From: Acidobacteriota bacterium
GTDB lineage: Bacteria > Acidobacteriota > Terriglobia > Terriglobales > SCQP01
Direction: 5' to 3'
Assembly: GCA_027314025.1 (NCBI GenBank)
Contig: DAHVCP010000011.1
Coordinates: 51,522 to 115,521, forward strand
Length of the DNA: 64,000 nucleotides
Under the pieces are notes generated by a model. That model searched no databases. It worked only from the letters and a program-made list of their open reading frames with translations, and was not told where the DNA came from. Of the stretch, positions 7,271 through 15,097 are shown piece by piece. The position numbers and the translations under genes were made by a program. Each line of letters begins with the position of its first letter. Position 1 is the first letter of the stretch.

Positions 7271-8674
7271 ATGGCTACTCCCAAAAGCTCCCCCCTGCTG
7301 CGGATCGCAGCCCTCGCGTTTGCGGCGGCGCTTTTGGCGGCAGCGCCCGCGGCGGGTTCGGCGTCCCGGCGGCCCGCCCTTTACCTGCTCGCCGCGACGC
7401 CGGACATCTACGGCATGTACGGATTCCCGGTCACGCTCTACACCACGGGCCCTCGTCGCCGGACGCGGCTGGTGCGCCGGATCTTCACGTTCGCCCCGGG
7501 GTACATGGACGTTCGACCCGACGGCCGCGGCGGCATCTACGTCGTCGACGAGAACGGCCTGAGCATCATCCACGAGGCGCATCCCGAGCGCGACGACCTC
7601 GTGCTGGCTCCCGGGCCCAACAGCATCCGGCGCGGGGCCCCGGTTACCAACTGGGCTGCCTGGGGCTATTGGGCGGCGTGGGGCGTGGCCGCGGCTCCCA
7701 ACCACGGCTCGGGTGCAATTTTCGCTGATTCGGAGAACGGCAGGCCGGGCGAGCCAGCGTTCGTGGTCGTCCGGGTCGCCGGACGCAGGCGGAGCGGCGC
7801 GCCGCGCATCACCGTTCGGGGCTGGTCGGCCTACCGCAGCTTTTTCTACCGGGGGCCCGGCGGGGGCCCTCTTCCGGAGATCCCCGCGGGTGCAAGGATC
7901 ACGCGTGCCGGGATTCAGTTCGGCCCCGCGTTCCAGCAGGGTGCTGGGCTCGTGAACGCCAGCCCACGGGGTCTGCCGGGGGCGGCGGGAGCGGTCGCCC
8001 GGGTGATCAGTGGTCCGGCAGGCTCGCGTCGGGTGGTGTCGCGAGGTGCCCTGGTGCTTGCCGCGACGCCGCGCTGGTTCGCGTTTCGCGCGCCGCTGCC
8101 CGGGCATGTGCGCGGCTGGCCGAAGCGAATTTACGTCCAAAACCGGCGGACCGGACGGTGGCTCACGCTGAAGCTGCCGTACATGAAGATCCCGCCGCGG
8201 CTGTTCGGCGATTGGCTCTGCACCATCGTGCAGGAGCCGAATCCCGATGGCCTGCCCAGCCCCGGCCTGGGGAACGAACGCCAGGTCGCCTACCGGCCCC
8301 GGGGCAACCTGTACCCGAACATCCGCGGCGCCTACAAGCGCGACATGTACATGCCCGGGGTGCTGGAGTTGCGGAGTCTGGCCACGGGGCGGTTGGTCAA
8401 GATTTTCACCGGCCAGCAGGACAGCGAAGTGCTGGGCGTGGCGGCGGATGGACGCGTGGCCTACCGCGTCAACGACAGGGTGCTGGTGGCGCGGATGCGG
8501 GGACGCGGCGTCGGCCCGGCGGTATTGGCCGCCGAGGGCCCGGACGTGCCCGAGGTTCACTGGATCTTCTGCCGCGGTGGCGGCGACATCGGCGCCTGCC
8601 TGCCCCAGCCGCCATCCGGCGCGGCGGCGCAGCCGAGAGACGAGGTGAAGCATGGAGCCAAGGCCAGCCATTGA
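7271..8674 (+). CDS. Secreted protein of unknown function (467 aa)
   Basis: ATG 7271 starts a clean signal peptide (LLRIAALAFAAALLAAAPAAG) five bases after the frameshifted lysozyme-like gene, so the two are probably linked. The mature part has short repeated beta-like segments such as GYMDVRPDGRGGIYVVDENG and SEVLGVAADGRVAYRVNDRVLV near the C-terminus, which hints at a beta-propeller or similar repeat fold. It ends in a Pro/Ala/Gln-rich tail. I do not recognise a family. The longer frame from 7157 overlaps the upstream gene and is not the start. A CATATT hexamer lies six bases before the ATG, which may be chance. Confidence 0.65.
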   Translation: MATPKSSPLLRIAALAFAAALLAAAPAAGSASRRPALYLLAATPDIYGMYGFPVTLYTTGPRRRTRLVRRIFTFAPGYMDVRPDGRGGIYVVDENGLSIIHEAHPERDDLVLAPGPNSIRRGAPVTNWAAWGYWAAWGVAAAPNHGSGAIFADSENGRPGEPAFVVVRVAGRRRSGAPRITVRGWSAYRSFFYRGPGGGPLPEIPAGARITRAGIQFGPAFQQGAGLVNASPRGLPGAAGAVARVISGPAGSRRVVSRGALVLAATPRWFAFRAPLPGHVRGWPKRIYVQNRRTGRWLTLKLPYMKIPPRLFGDWLCTIVQEPNPDGLPSPGLGNERQVAYRPRGNLYPNIRGAYKRDMYMPGVLELRSLATGRLVKIFTGQQDSEVLGVAADGRVAYRVNDRVLVARMRGRGVGPAVLAAEGPDVPEVHWIFCRGGGDIGACLPQPPSGAAAQPRDEVKHGAKASH

Positions 8675-8847
8675 CACATGGCACTCCCTATTGGGAGGCC
8701 ACGGGCCCAAGGGGCCTGTCCCCGGCCCAGGGGAGCGCGGCGAGGCGCGGCGCTGTCTATGGACGGGCGGCCCGTGGCCCCGGGGCAGCGTCCGTTCTCC
8801 GGGCCAGCTTGAAGATTGGGTTGCGGCGCGGCCGGGCGGGGCGCGGG

Positions 8848-8983
8848 GCGGACAGGCGAGGACGCCCATCCCACTTTCTCCGCTGCAAGCGCGCCAGTAG
8901 GTTAGCCGTCCCGGCTGCCCAGCGGGGCCGCCGTGCCCGGCCGCCGAAACGCGGACAGGCGGGGACGCCCGTCCCTCTTTGCG
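8848..8983. repeat. Two copies of a GGACAGGCG-type dispersed repeat
   Basis: GCGGACAGGCGAGGACGCCC followed by ATCCCACTTTC lies at about 8848-8880, and GCGGACAGGCGGGGACGCCC followed by GTCCCTCTTT at 8951-8983. Inverted copies occur at 41163-41191 and 41255-41293. They sit in the 368-base gap between the end of the secreted protein gene at 8674 and the end of the PilX-like gene at 9043. No gene or T-tailed terminator is visible in that gap. Confidence 0.65.
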
Positions 8984-9042
8984 GGCGAGCCGCCCGCGCC
9001 CCGCGCCGCGCTTGGCGCCGCCGCAGCGGACGCGGAGGGCGG

Positions 9043-12000
9043 CTACTCGTTGGGCAGGAGGTCCTGCTGGAACGAGAGGGCGTTGACGTCGGTGAAGCGC
9101 GGCGTGCCGGGGGGCAGGGTGGTGATGCTGTTGAAGTCGGTGTCGAACTGGAAGGCGCGGTTGGGAGCGCCGTAGACCACGGTGCAGCATTTGTAGACGC
9201 CGGTGGCCTGAACGGAATGGAACATCTCCACCATGGAACCGTCATAGGCCAGCGTCTGTCCGCTCCAGTTCTCCAAAAAGCGCAGGAAGTTGTGCACGCC
9301 GCCGTCGGTGCCGAAATCGTGCGCGGTGCCGCTGTTGGTGCGCAGGAAGCTGGCGTTGGTGCCGCCGAGAACCGCCATGCGATAGGCGGTGCTGGCGGCG
9401 GGACGGCCGCCGGGGCTGTCGGGGGAGTTGAAGCTTTCCCCGTCGGTCCAGTTGCTGGAAAGCACGGTGACCGCGTCGGCGAGAATTGCCGCGGGCACGT
9501 GGCAAGCGCCGCCGGCGTCGTTGAACGTGGCGGGCGTCGTGCCGAAGTTCACGTCACTGTAGAGGGCGTTGTAGTTGCCCCAAACGTAGACGGGATTTTC
9601 GCTGGCGACGGTGAAACCGCCGGCGGTGGCCGAGCCGCAATCCGCCGTCGCCAGCGGCGGAAGGCTGCCCAGCTGACCATCCGCCAGCCGCAGGGCGCGG
9701 CGGAAGAAAATGGGCGGATTGTCCTCGGCCTGCTGGGCGGTGACGCGGCTCCAGGGCGTCAGGTTCTGGGTGCCGGTGTTTAGCCAGGCGCCCCAGCAGT
9801 TCTGCGTCAGCGGGCTGAAACTACACGCCGTCTGCGGCGCCACCGGGCCCAGTCCGGGCGCCGTGTAATCGTACAGTTCTTCGCTGGGCGCCTCATCGCC
9901 GGGGCTATTGGTGCAGCCGGCGGTGCAATACGCGGTGTCGGGAATGCCGTTGGAAATGTCGGCGGCGACATTGCCGTTGTCGCCATAGAAGGCGCAGTCC
10001 AGCGAGCCGTTGACGGTCGCGCATTCCTGGTTCTGGCCGACGCCGCTGCTGCCGGCCAGGCGCAGGCCGCGGCGATCGGAGAAGTAGACGATATAGCCGC
10101 CGTTGTTCAGGGCGTTGACGCCGCTGTCGCCGAAGACGGTATCGCTGGCAATTTGGCCGGCAAACCATTTCTGGAGATTGCCGACGTTGAGCTGCACGAC
10201 GCCCATCACGCCATTGAGCGCCAGGCCCGACTGGCTGACGTCCTGCTGTTCGCCTTCCCGCGGGTCATACATGGACAGCGGGATGTAATCGGTGGCGGTT
10301 TCATCGCCGAGGGTGTCGCAGTTGTAGGTGGTGGTCTTCCGCCAGCCGGAGCCGGAGGTGGTCATTTGGCAAGCTTGGGCGGTGTCGCCCACGGGAAGGC
10401 TTTCCAGCTCCAAGATCGGATCGTAGGTCTGGCCGTTATAGGAGCAGCTGTTGGCCGCGCTCCACGAAGGGCTGGAGCCGCCTCCGGTATAGAGGGCGGC
10501 GATACCCTGGTCCACGATCTCCTGCGTCACGTTGTGGAGATTGCCGTTGGCGTCGCGCATCAGCACTTCCAAATAGCCGCCCAGCAAGGGCGCGCCGGCG
10601 GGAAGCCATTCGGGGTCGGCGTAACCGTTCTGGGCCAGATAGCCGGGCGCGAGGGTCGGGCCGGATGAAACGGCCACCGGGGGATGGCAGGGATCGGGCG
10701 TGTTCGGGGTGGTGCTCAGCGGCTGATCGAGAATCAAGCTGGCGTCCAACGCCACCGGGCCGGCGGGGCCGCCGTTGGCCTCCTGGATCTGCGGCAGCTC
10801 ATTCGGATTGTCGGAAAGCAGGACGATGAGGCTGGCCTGGTTGTAGAGCCGCGCCTGACTGACGGTCGGGGAATCGTTGGCCAAGGGCCGGCGGACGATT
10901 TCGATCGGCGAGACGCCGGAAAAGGCCAAGGCCATGTTCAGCGTCTTGCCGCCGGTGGTCCCGCTGACAATGTTGCCGTTATAGTCGGTGAGCGAAATGG
11001 TCTGCCAGTTGGCATTGGGCGCGCTGCCGGGGCCGCCGGTCACGCTGCCTTCGGTCATGCCCAGGGCGCGGTAGGTATTGGGCGCGGTGTCCACGTCCAC
11101 GGCGCCCTCATAGGTCTGGCAGCCGCTCTGCGTGGCGCCGGCCGCGCCGCCGCCGCCGTCGGTGGAGCAGCCATTTTCCAGTTGGGTGCGAATGACGTCG
11201 CCGGCGGTGCTCACCTTTTCCCCCAGCGTCAGGGTGCCGCTCTGCTCGGCGAGATACAAATTGCCGTTGGCGTGGACGCGGCCGCCGAAGTCGAAGTTTG
11301 GGCCGGCGAAGAACGAAAGGTCGGTGTTGGAGAAGATGCCGAACTCGAAGACCGGCACCGCCACCTCCTGCACGACGCGGGACATCTTCACCTCGCTGGC
11401 GCCATCCCCTTGCGCGATCACGCTCAAGGTCAGCGGAGTAATCACGCCTTGCAGGCCGGCCAGCGGCCCGGTGCCGCCGATGGTGCCGGGGCAGGACCAC
11501 AAACCACCAGACTGCACGCAACCCGGCGTGCCGGCGGCCGGCGGGGCGGCGGCGATGCTGTAGCCGCCGTCGGGGAAGTCGCCGCCCGCGGCGGGATAGC
11601 TGATGCCGGAAATGACCGGCTGGTTCGCCGGCGTGGTCAGGGCGCTTTGCAGCTCGGTCAGCGTGGGCGAGGTGTGCTTCTGGAAATAGCTGGCCAGATC
11701 GGAGGACATCTTCTCCACGCCGGCCTCGGCGCCGTAGAACGTCTGCGTGTGGTCGCGCTGGCTGGCGGTGACCTTTTGATCGCCGTTCACCACCAGGAAG
11801 AAGCCCGCCAGCATCAGGCTGAACAGCGCGGTCATCATCACTACGGTAATCAGCGCAATGCCCGCCGAGGCGCGGCGCGGGCGGGCGGCGCGGCGCAAAT
11901 GATCGGCGCGGGCCCCAGCGCGGCTACGCCGCGCGTCCCGCTTGAGTACCTGGTCGGGACGGGGCCCCCGTTCGCCCAGGACAAGGGGCGCGGGCCCAGC

Positions 12001-12069
12001 GGCCTGGGCCGCCGCTAGCTGGCGGCCGCGCGCGTACCCTCGGGGAATATCTAGAGAATGTTGCTGCAT
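9043..12069 (-). CDS. Very large PilX-like minor pilin / type IV pilus assembly protein
   Basis: This protein of about 1008 residues has a long leader (about 65 residues), then the hydrophobic segment SAGIALITVVMMTALFSLML, followed by GDQKVTASQRDHTQTFYGAEAG, typical of PilX/GspK-like minor pilins. The next 900 residues are a large, Gly/Asn/Ser-rich, cysteine-containing ectodomain of unknown fold. Usual PilX proteins are near 200 residues. It is the last gene of the fimT-pilV-pilW-pilX cluster and no pilY1 follows, so the ectodomain may take over the adhesin or tip role. ATG 12069 is preferred to 12084 because GGGAGG lies just before it. The leader includes a copy of a dispersed repeat (11904-11940). 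Confidence 0.8.
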   Translation of the reverse strand: MQQHSLDIPRGYARGRQLAAAQAAGPAPLVLGERGPRPDQVLKRDARRSRAGARADHLRRAARPRRASAGIALITVVMMTALFSLMLAGFFLVVNGDQKVTASQRDHTQTFYGAEAGVEKMSSDLASYFQKHTSPTLTELQSALTTPANQPVISGISYPAAGGDFPDGGYSIAAAPPAAGTPGCVQSGGLWSCPGTIGGTGPLAGLQGVITPLTLSVIAQGDGASEVKMSRVVQEVAVPVFEFGIFSNTDLSFFAGPNFDFGGRVHANGNLYLAEQSGTLTLGEKVSTAGDVIRTQLENGCSTDGGGGAAGATQSGCQTYEGAVDVDTAPNTYRALGMTEGSVTGGPGSAPNANWQTISLTDYNGNIVSGTTGGKTLNMALAFSGVSPIEIVRRPLANDSPTVSQARLYNQASLIVLLSDNPNELPQIQEANGGPAGPVALDASLILDQPLSTTPNTPDPCHPPVAVSSGPTLAPGYLAQNGYADPEWLPAGAPLLGGYLEVLMRDANGNLHNVTQEIVDQGIAALYTGGGSSPSWSAANSCSYNGQTYDPILELESLPVGDTAQACQMTTSGSGWRKTTTYNCDTLGDETATDYIPLSMYDPREGEQQDVSQSGLALNGVMGVVQLNVGNLQKWFAGQIASDTVFGDSGVNALNNGGYIVYFSDRRGLRLAGSSGVGQNQECATVNGSLDCAFYGDNGNVAADISNGIPDTAYCTAGCTNSPGDEAPSEELYDYTAPGLGPVAPQTACSFSPLTQNCWGAWLNTGTQNLTPWSRVTAQQAEDNPPIFFRRALRLADGQLGSLPPLATADCGSATAGGFTVASENPVYVWGNYNALYSDVNFGTTPATFNDAGGACHVPAAILADAVTVLSSNWTDGESFNSPDSPGGRPAASTAYRMAVLGGTNASFLRTNSGTAHDFGTDGGVHNFLRFLENWSGQTLAYDGSMVEMFHSVQATGVYKCCTVVYGAPNRAFQFDTDFNSITTLPPGTPRFTDVNALSFQQDLLPNE
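11904..11940. repeat. GGCGCGGGCCCC-type dispersed repeat inside the PilX-like leader
   Basis: GGCGCGGGCCCCAGCGCGGC followed by TACGCCGCGCGTCCCG is read on the minus strand as RDARRSRAGARAD in the pilin leader. The same core occurs inside the genes at 13152-13188, 13770-13791, 26009-26124 and 40506-40540. Its inner part, CGCGGCTACGCCGCG, is palindromic. Confidence 0.7.
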
Positions 12070-12092
12070 AAGGCCTCCCGCCATGGCGCCGG

Positions 12093-13271
12093 TTAATTGG
12101 CGTAATGGTTGGTGAACTCCAAGTTGCGGATCGCCACGGCGGTGGCGATGCTATTGGTGAAGTACTGATGCGTCTTCAGCGACGGCTCCGCCGAGCGCCC
12201 GGAGATGACGATGTTGACCTGCCGGATCTGATTGGCGTTGGCGGGGTTGCGGTCGTCCACGGTTTTGCCGTCGGCGAGGTCATAGCTGAATTGCAGGCCG
12301 GTGATGCCGGTGGCGACCGGCTGGGCCGTATGGTCGTCAATCTGCCGCATCAGCCGCGGCAGGCTGGGATTGGAGAAATCGAGGTAATAGGTGATCATCT
12401 CCACCCGGTAAGCCGTGGTGCTGGGATAGCTGCCGCCGCTGGCCAGGCTGGCGATGTTGCCGGAAGCCGCCGACGGCTGGTTCAAATTGAGCGGATCGCT
12501 GGCGGCGAACTCGGCTTGGTCGCCATTGAGGTTGGTGATCATGCCCAGCGCCGCGCCGTTGGTGTTCTCCAGCAAGATCAAGTCGCCTTTGGCCAGGGCT
12601 TCGGGGCCGGAGCCAAAGTTGGTGTTGCTGTTGAAGGTGATCTGGCTGCCCGCGGCGTTGATGCCGGCCAGCGGATAGGCGCTGATCTGCGACTGGTTGT
12701 CCACCTCCAGGATGGTGATTTCATCGCTGTCGGTGAGCGCGCCGCTGCCATAGGCGTCGTCCACGGTGGCGCCGCTCTGCGGCGGCCCCAAGCCAAAGCC
12801 GGGGGTAATGGCGGAGATTTGCAGGTTGGTGGCGGGAAACAAGATGCCGGCGATGCCCGGGCGGGTCACCGGCATCGGCGCGTTGTTCTTGCTGGGCAGC
12901 GGGATGCCGCCGATCGGGATGCCGGCGCCGGCCATCGTCAGATCCTGGGAGATGAGGTTGGCGGCGGCTTGCAGATTTTGGTCCATCTCGGCGGTTTGCG
13001 TCGCCTCGCCCGCCACGTTGAGCAACTGGTCCATCAAGGTGAACGCGACCGTCAAGATCAAGACGGTCAGCGTCGCCGCCAGGAGCAGCTCGAGCAAGCT
13101 GAGCCCGCGGCTGGCGCGGCGGCCGCGGGCGCGGGGCGGCCGGACATTGCCGGGCGCGGGTTTCAGCGCGGCCAAGCCGCGCGCCCGGGAAAGGACGGGC
13201 GCTCCCGCGCGGGACCGGTCGCGCCGCATCGCGCCGGCGGGCGGCAGCGGATTAGGAGTAGGCCGAAACAT
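12093..13271 (-). CDS. PilW-like type IV pilus minor pilin
   Basis: This 392-residue protein has a prepilin-type site and hydrophobic helix, RASRGLSLLELLLAATLTVLILTVAF, at about residues 53-78, preceded by an unusually long basic leader. The following ALMDQ...AEMDQNLQAAANLISQDLTMAGAG matches the PilW/PulJ pattern. ATG 13271 lies inside the end of pilV and is preceded by GGAG at five bases, so translation is coupled. PilW proteins are minor pilins that prime pilus assembly at the inner membrane. The leader contains a dispersed repeat at 13152-13188 (LSRARGLAALKPAPGN in translation). The stop at 12093 is nine bases from the upstream-most possible start of the PilX-like gene. Confidence 0.86.
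   Translation of the reverse strand: MFRPTPNPLPPAGAMRRDRSRAGAPVLSRARGLAALKPAPGNVRPPRARGRRASRGLSLLELLLAATLTVLILTVAFTLMDQLLNVAGEATQTAEMDQNLQAAANLISQDLTMAGAGIPIGGIPLPSKNNAPMPVTRPGIAGILFPATNLQISAITPGFGLGPPQSGATVDDAYGSGALTDSDEITILEVDNQSQISAYPLAGINAAGSQITFNSNTNFGSGPEALAKGDLILLENTNGAALGMITNLNGDQAEFAASDPLNLNQPSAASGNIASLASGGSYPSTTAYRVEMITYYLDFSNPSLPRLMRQIDDHTAQPVATGITGLQFSYDLADGKTVDDRNPANANQIRQVNIVISGRSAEPSLKTHQYFTNSIATAVAIRNLEFTNHYAN
13152..13188. repeat. GGCGCGGG-type dispersed repeat inside the pilW leader
   Basis: GGGCGCGGGTTTCAGCGCGG followed by CCAAGCCGCGCGCCCGG aligns with the repeat in the neighbouring PilX-like leader at 11904-11940 (CAGCGCGGCnAnGCCGCGCG core). It lies in the part of PilW that a prepilin peptidase would remove. 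Confidence 0.6.
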
Positions 13272-13845
13272 AAGTCTCCAAGGTGACCGAGCGGGTGACG
13301 CCGCGCCCGGTCGTATACTCGACCGTCACCACCACCTGCCGCAGCGTTGGCGACAGCGAAGTGATGGCGATCTGGCGCTGAAACTGATTGAGCGTGAGGG
13401 TGACGTCATCGCTGGTGCCCAAAATGCCATCGGGCCCGGGCTCGATGATCTGCTCGGCCGGCCCGTCGTCGGCGGTGTTGGGCAGCCCGTCGGCGCCGAA
13501 GGTGGTCAGCGGGGTGAAGCCGTCCAAAAAGATGCCGCCCTGGCTGACGTTGGCGATCTGGGGGAAGGTGATGGCTTGGTCGTTGCGGGCGGTCAGCACC
13601 GCCTCCATCGCCTCGCGCGCCTTCTGGCGGGCGATGGCTTCTTCCTGCGTGGTGGAAACCAGCTGCAAGCCCTGGCCATAGCCGTAGGCCAGCGTCAGCA
13701 GGCCAATGGTCAGCACCAGGCTGGCCATGACCACCTCGATCAGGGAGAAGCCCTGGCTGCGCCATTGCTGGGCGCGGGCCCCGCCGCGGCCCCGCCGCGC
13801 GCCGCCCGTGAGCCGCCTATTGGAAGCTGTTGGTCGCCGCATCAT
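13252..13845 (-). CDS. PilV-like type IV pilus minor pilin
   Basis: The product (about 197 residues from ATG 13845) has the prepilin motif SQGFSLIEVVMASLVLTIGLLTLAYGYGQG, with cleavage expected before Phe and a Glu at mature position 5. After it comes an alpha-helical spine containing ARQKAREAMEAVLTARND. Two Asp-rich loops, GADGLPNTADDG and GPDGILGTSDD, look like calcium-binding loops, as seen in some pilins (inference). The start is uncertain because the 5' end overlaps the end of the GspH/FimT gene; ATG codons at 13878, 13857, 13845 and 13842 are all in frame and none has a ribosome binding site. The leader includes a repeat trace at 13770-13791. Confidence 0.84.
   Translation of the reverse strand: MMRRPTASNRRLTGGARRGRGGARAQQWRSQGFSLIEVVMASLVLTIGLLTLAYGYGQGLQLVSTTQEEAIARQKAREAMEAVLTARNDQAITFPQIANVSQGGIFLDGFTPLTTFGADGLPNTADDGPAEQIIEPGPDGILGTSDDVTLTLNQFQRQIAITSLSPTLRQVVVTVEYTTGRGVTRSVTLETYVSAYS
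13770..13791. repeat. GGCGCGGGCCCC-type repeat trace in the pilV leader
   Basis: On the minus strand GGGGCCCGCGCCCAGCAATG precedes the pilin hydrophobic core. It matches the end of the copy in the gene at 40484, where GGGGCCCCCGCCCACCAATG is followed by the same GGCG. Only this end of the repeat is clear here. Confidence 0.5.
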
Positions 13846-14434
13846 AGGTGTACCCATGCAGGATTCCGGTAATGCCATAGAGCGTCACCGCGCGCGCCGT
13901 ATCGGCGTTGCCGGTGAGGCCGAGAAAGACCGTGCCGTTGACGTCGGCGCCGGCCAAATCCGTCACGCTGCCATCGGATTGGAACAGCAGCGTGTCCCCG
14001 CCCGCGCCGCCGTTGACGTCGGTGAAATCAATCGCCGCGCTGTTGCCGAGCGCATCGGGGGTATCCGGCTGGCCGGCGAAGAGCTGGTACGTCGCGCCGT
14101 AGGGCAGCGTGTAGGCGGGCGCGGCGGTAAGCGTGCCATTGAGCGCCACGCGGGAAACGGTGAGCTGATCGGGCGGCTGAAACTGGACTTCGAAGGTGCG
14201 GCGCTGCGTCAGCGCGTCCTGGCGCGCCATCTGCAATTGCGATTCAACCGCGTCCAGGGCCGCATTGGCCTGCATGCCCGGCCACATCCGCTGGTAGGCG
14301 ACCACGGCCACCGCCATCATGGCGGACAGAATCACGATGCCGATCAGCACTTCTATCAGGCTGACGCCGGCTTGGGTCCGCCGCGGCGCAGCCGCAAGCG
14401 CAATTGCGGCGGATTCCGGTTCTGAGCGCCTCAT
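13817..14434 (-). CDS. GspH/FimT-type pseudopilin
   Basis: The 205-residue product starts at ATG 14434, with GGAGG at 14441-14445 upstream. It has a short leader and then the prepilin segment TQAGVSLIEVLIGIVILSAMMAVAVVAYQ, followed by AALDAVESQLQMARQDALTQRRTFEVQF, the classic GspH/FimT pattern. The C-terminal half is a beta-rich globular domain (LLFQSDGSVTD...GTVFLGL). It is the first gene of the minor-pilin operon; the pilV gene overlaps its 3' end. The longer frame up to 14809 adds low-complexity sequence and is rejected. GspH/FimT proteins act with PilV, PilW and PilX in initiating pili or type II pseudopili. Confidence 0.86.
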   Translation of the reverse strand: MRRSEPESAAIALAAAPRRTQAGVSLIEVLIGIVILSAMMAVAVVAYQRMWPGMQANAALDAVESQLQMARQDALTQRRTFEVQFQPPDQLTVSRVALNGTLTAAPAYTLPYGATYQLFAGQPDTPDALGNSAAIDFTDVNGGAGGDTLLFQSDGSVTDLAGADVNGTVFLGLTGNADTARAVTLYGITGILHGYTYDAATNSFQ

Positions 14435-15097
14435 CGCCTGCCTCCAGACCCGGGGGGAACAACTGCCGGCATTATCCGCACAGCCTTCCCCGCGGCAGCA
14501 ACTGGCCGCGCGGCCGTCGTGGACCGGGCGCGGCCCGCTCGCCTGCCCGGAAAACAGGACGGTCCGATTCCGCCGCCCTGTCCTTGTTGCCGCCATGCCC
14601 ATCGCTACCTGTCCTCTGGACGAGCTATTCCGCAGTTGGGGGGCCAAAGACGGCCGGCCAGATAACAAAAGACTTACGGAAGCCCGACGGGTGCAGGAGC
14701 GACGCAACGCGGCATTTCGCCGACCGGCGGCGCTAGGGCCGCCGGCGAGCCGGTCATCTGGACACAGGCAAATGTTCCCCAAGGGCATGGCGCAGCTCCG
14801 CTGTGACATTCCGGGGGAGATCGGTACAACGGTTCAGCCCGGCGGGTTCATCGCGGCGCTGGCGGACAGTTCCGGTACAGGCGCCTGTCCGCGGGGACAG
14901 GCGGCGACCGCGTCGGCGCGGCCTCGCCGCGCATGGTTGGACGCCCGCGGCGGCGCGCCGGCCCGCACGCCAGTTCCGCAATCCCGCGGCGGGACGCCGC
15001 GGCCTGTTGGCGGCGACATTGCCCCGGGCAAACGGCGCGACCTCGCGGCGGAAAATCGGAACGGGAGGCGGGGACGCCGCCGGCAGGCGCGCCGCGG
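14435..15097. other. Gene-free stretch upstream of the minor-pilin operon
   Basis: Neither strand has a credible gene in this 660-base gap. It holds a perfect small hairpin at about 14882-14903 (CGCCTGTCC, GCG, GGGACAGGCG) and, on the minus strand near 14540-14590, an AGGACAGG/CCGTCCT hairpin followed by GTTTTCC that could act as an attenuator before the pilin operon. I could not recognise a known riboswitch consensus such as the cyclic-di-GMP class I core. Confidence 0.4.

Noticed and set aside
14435..15097. A riboswitch before the minor-pilin operon
   Set aside because: I looked for a cyclic-di-GMP aptamer core because pilus operons sometimes have one. The conserved core is absent, so only an unassigned hairpin is noted.
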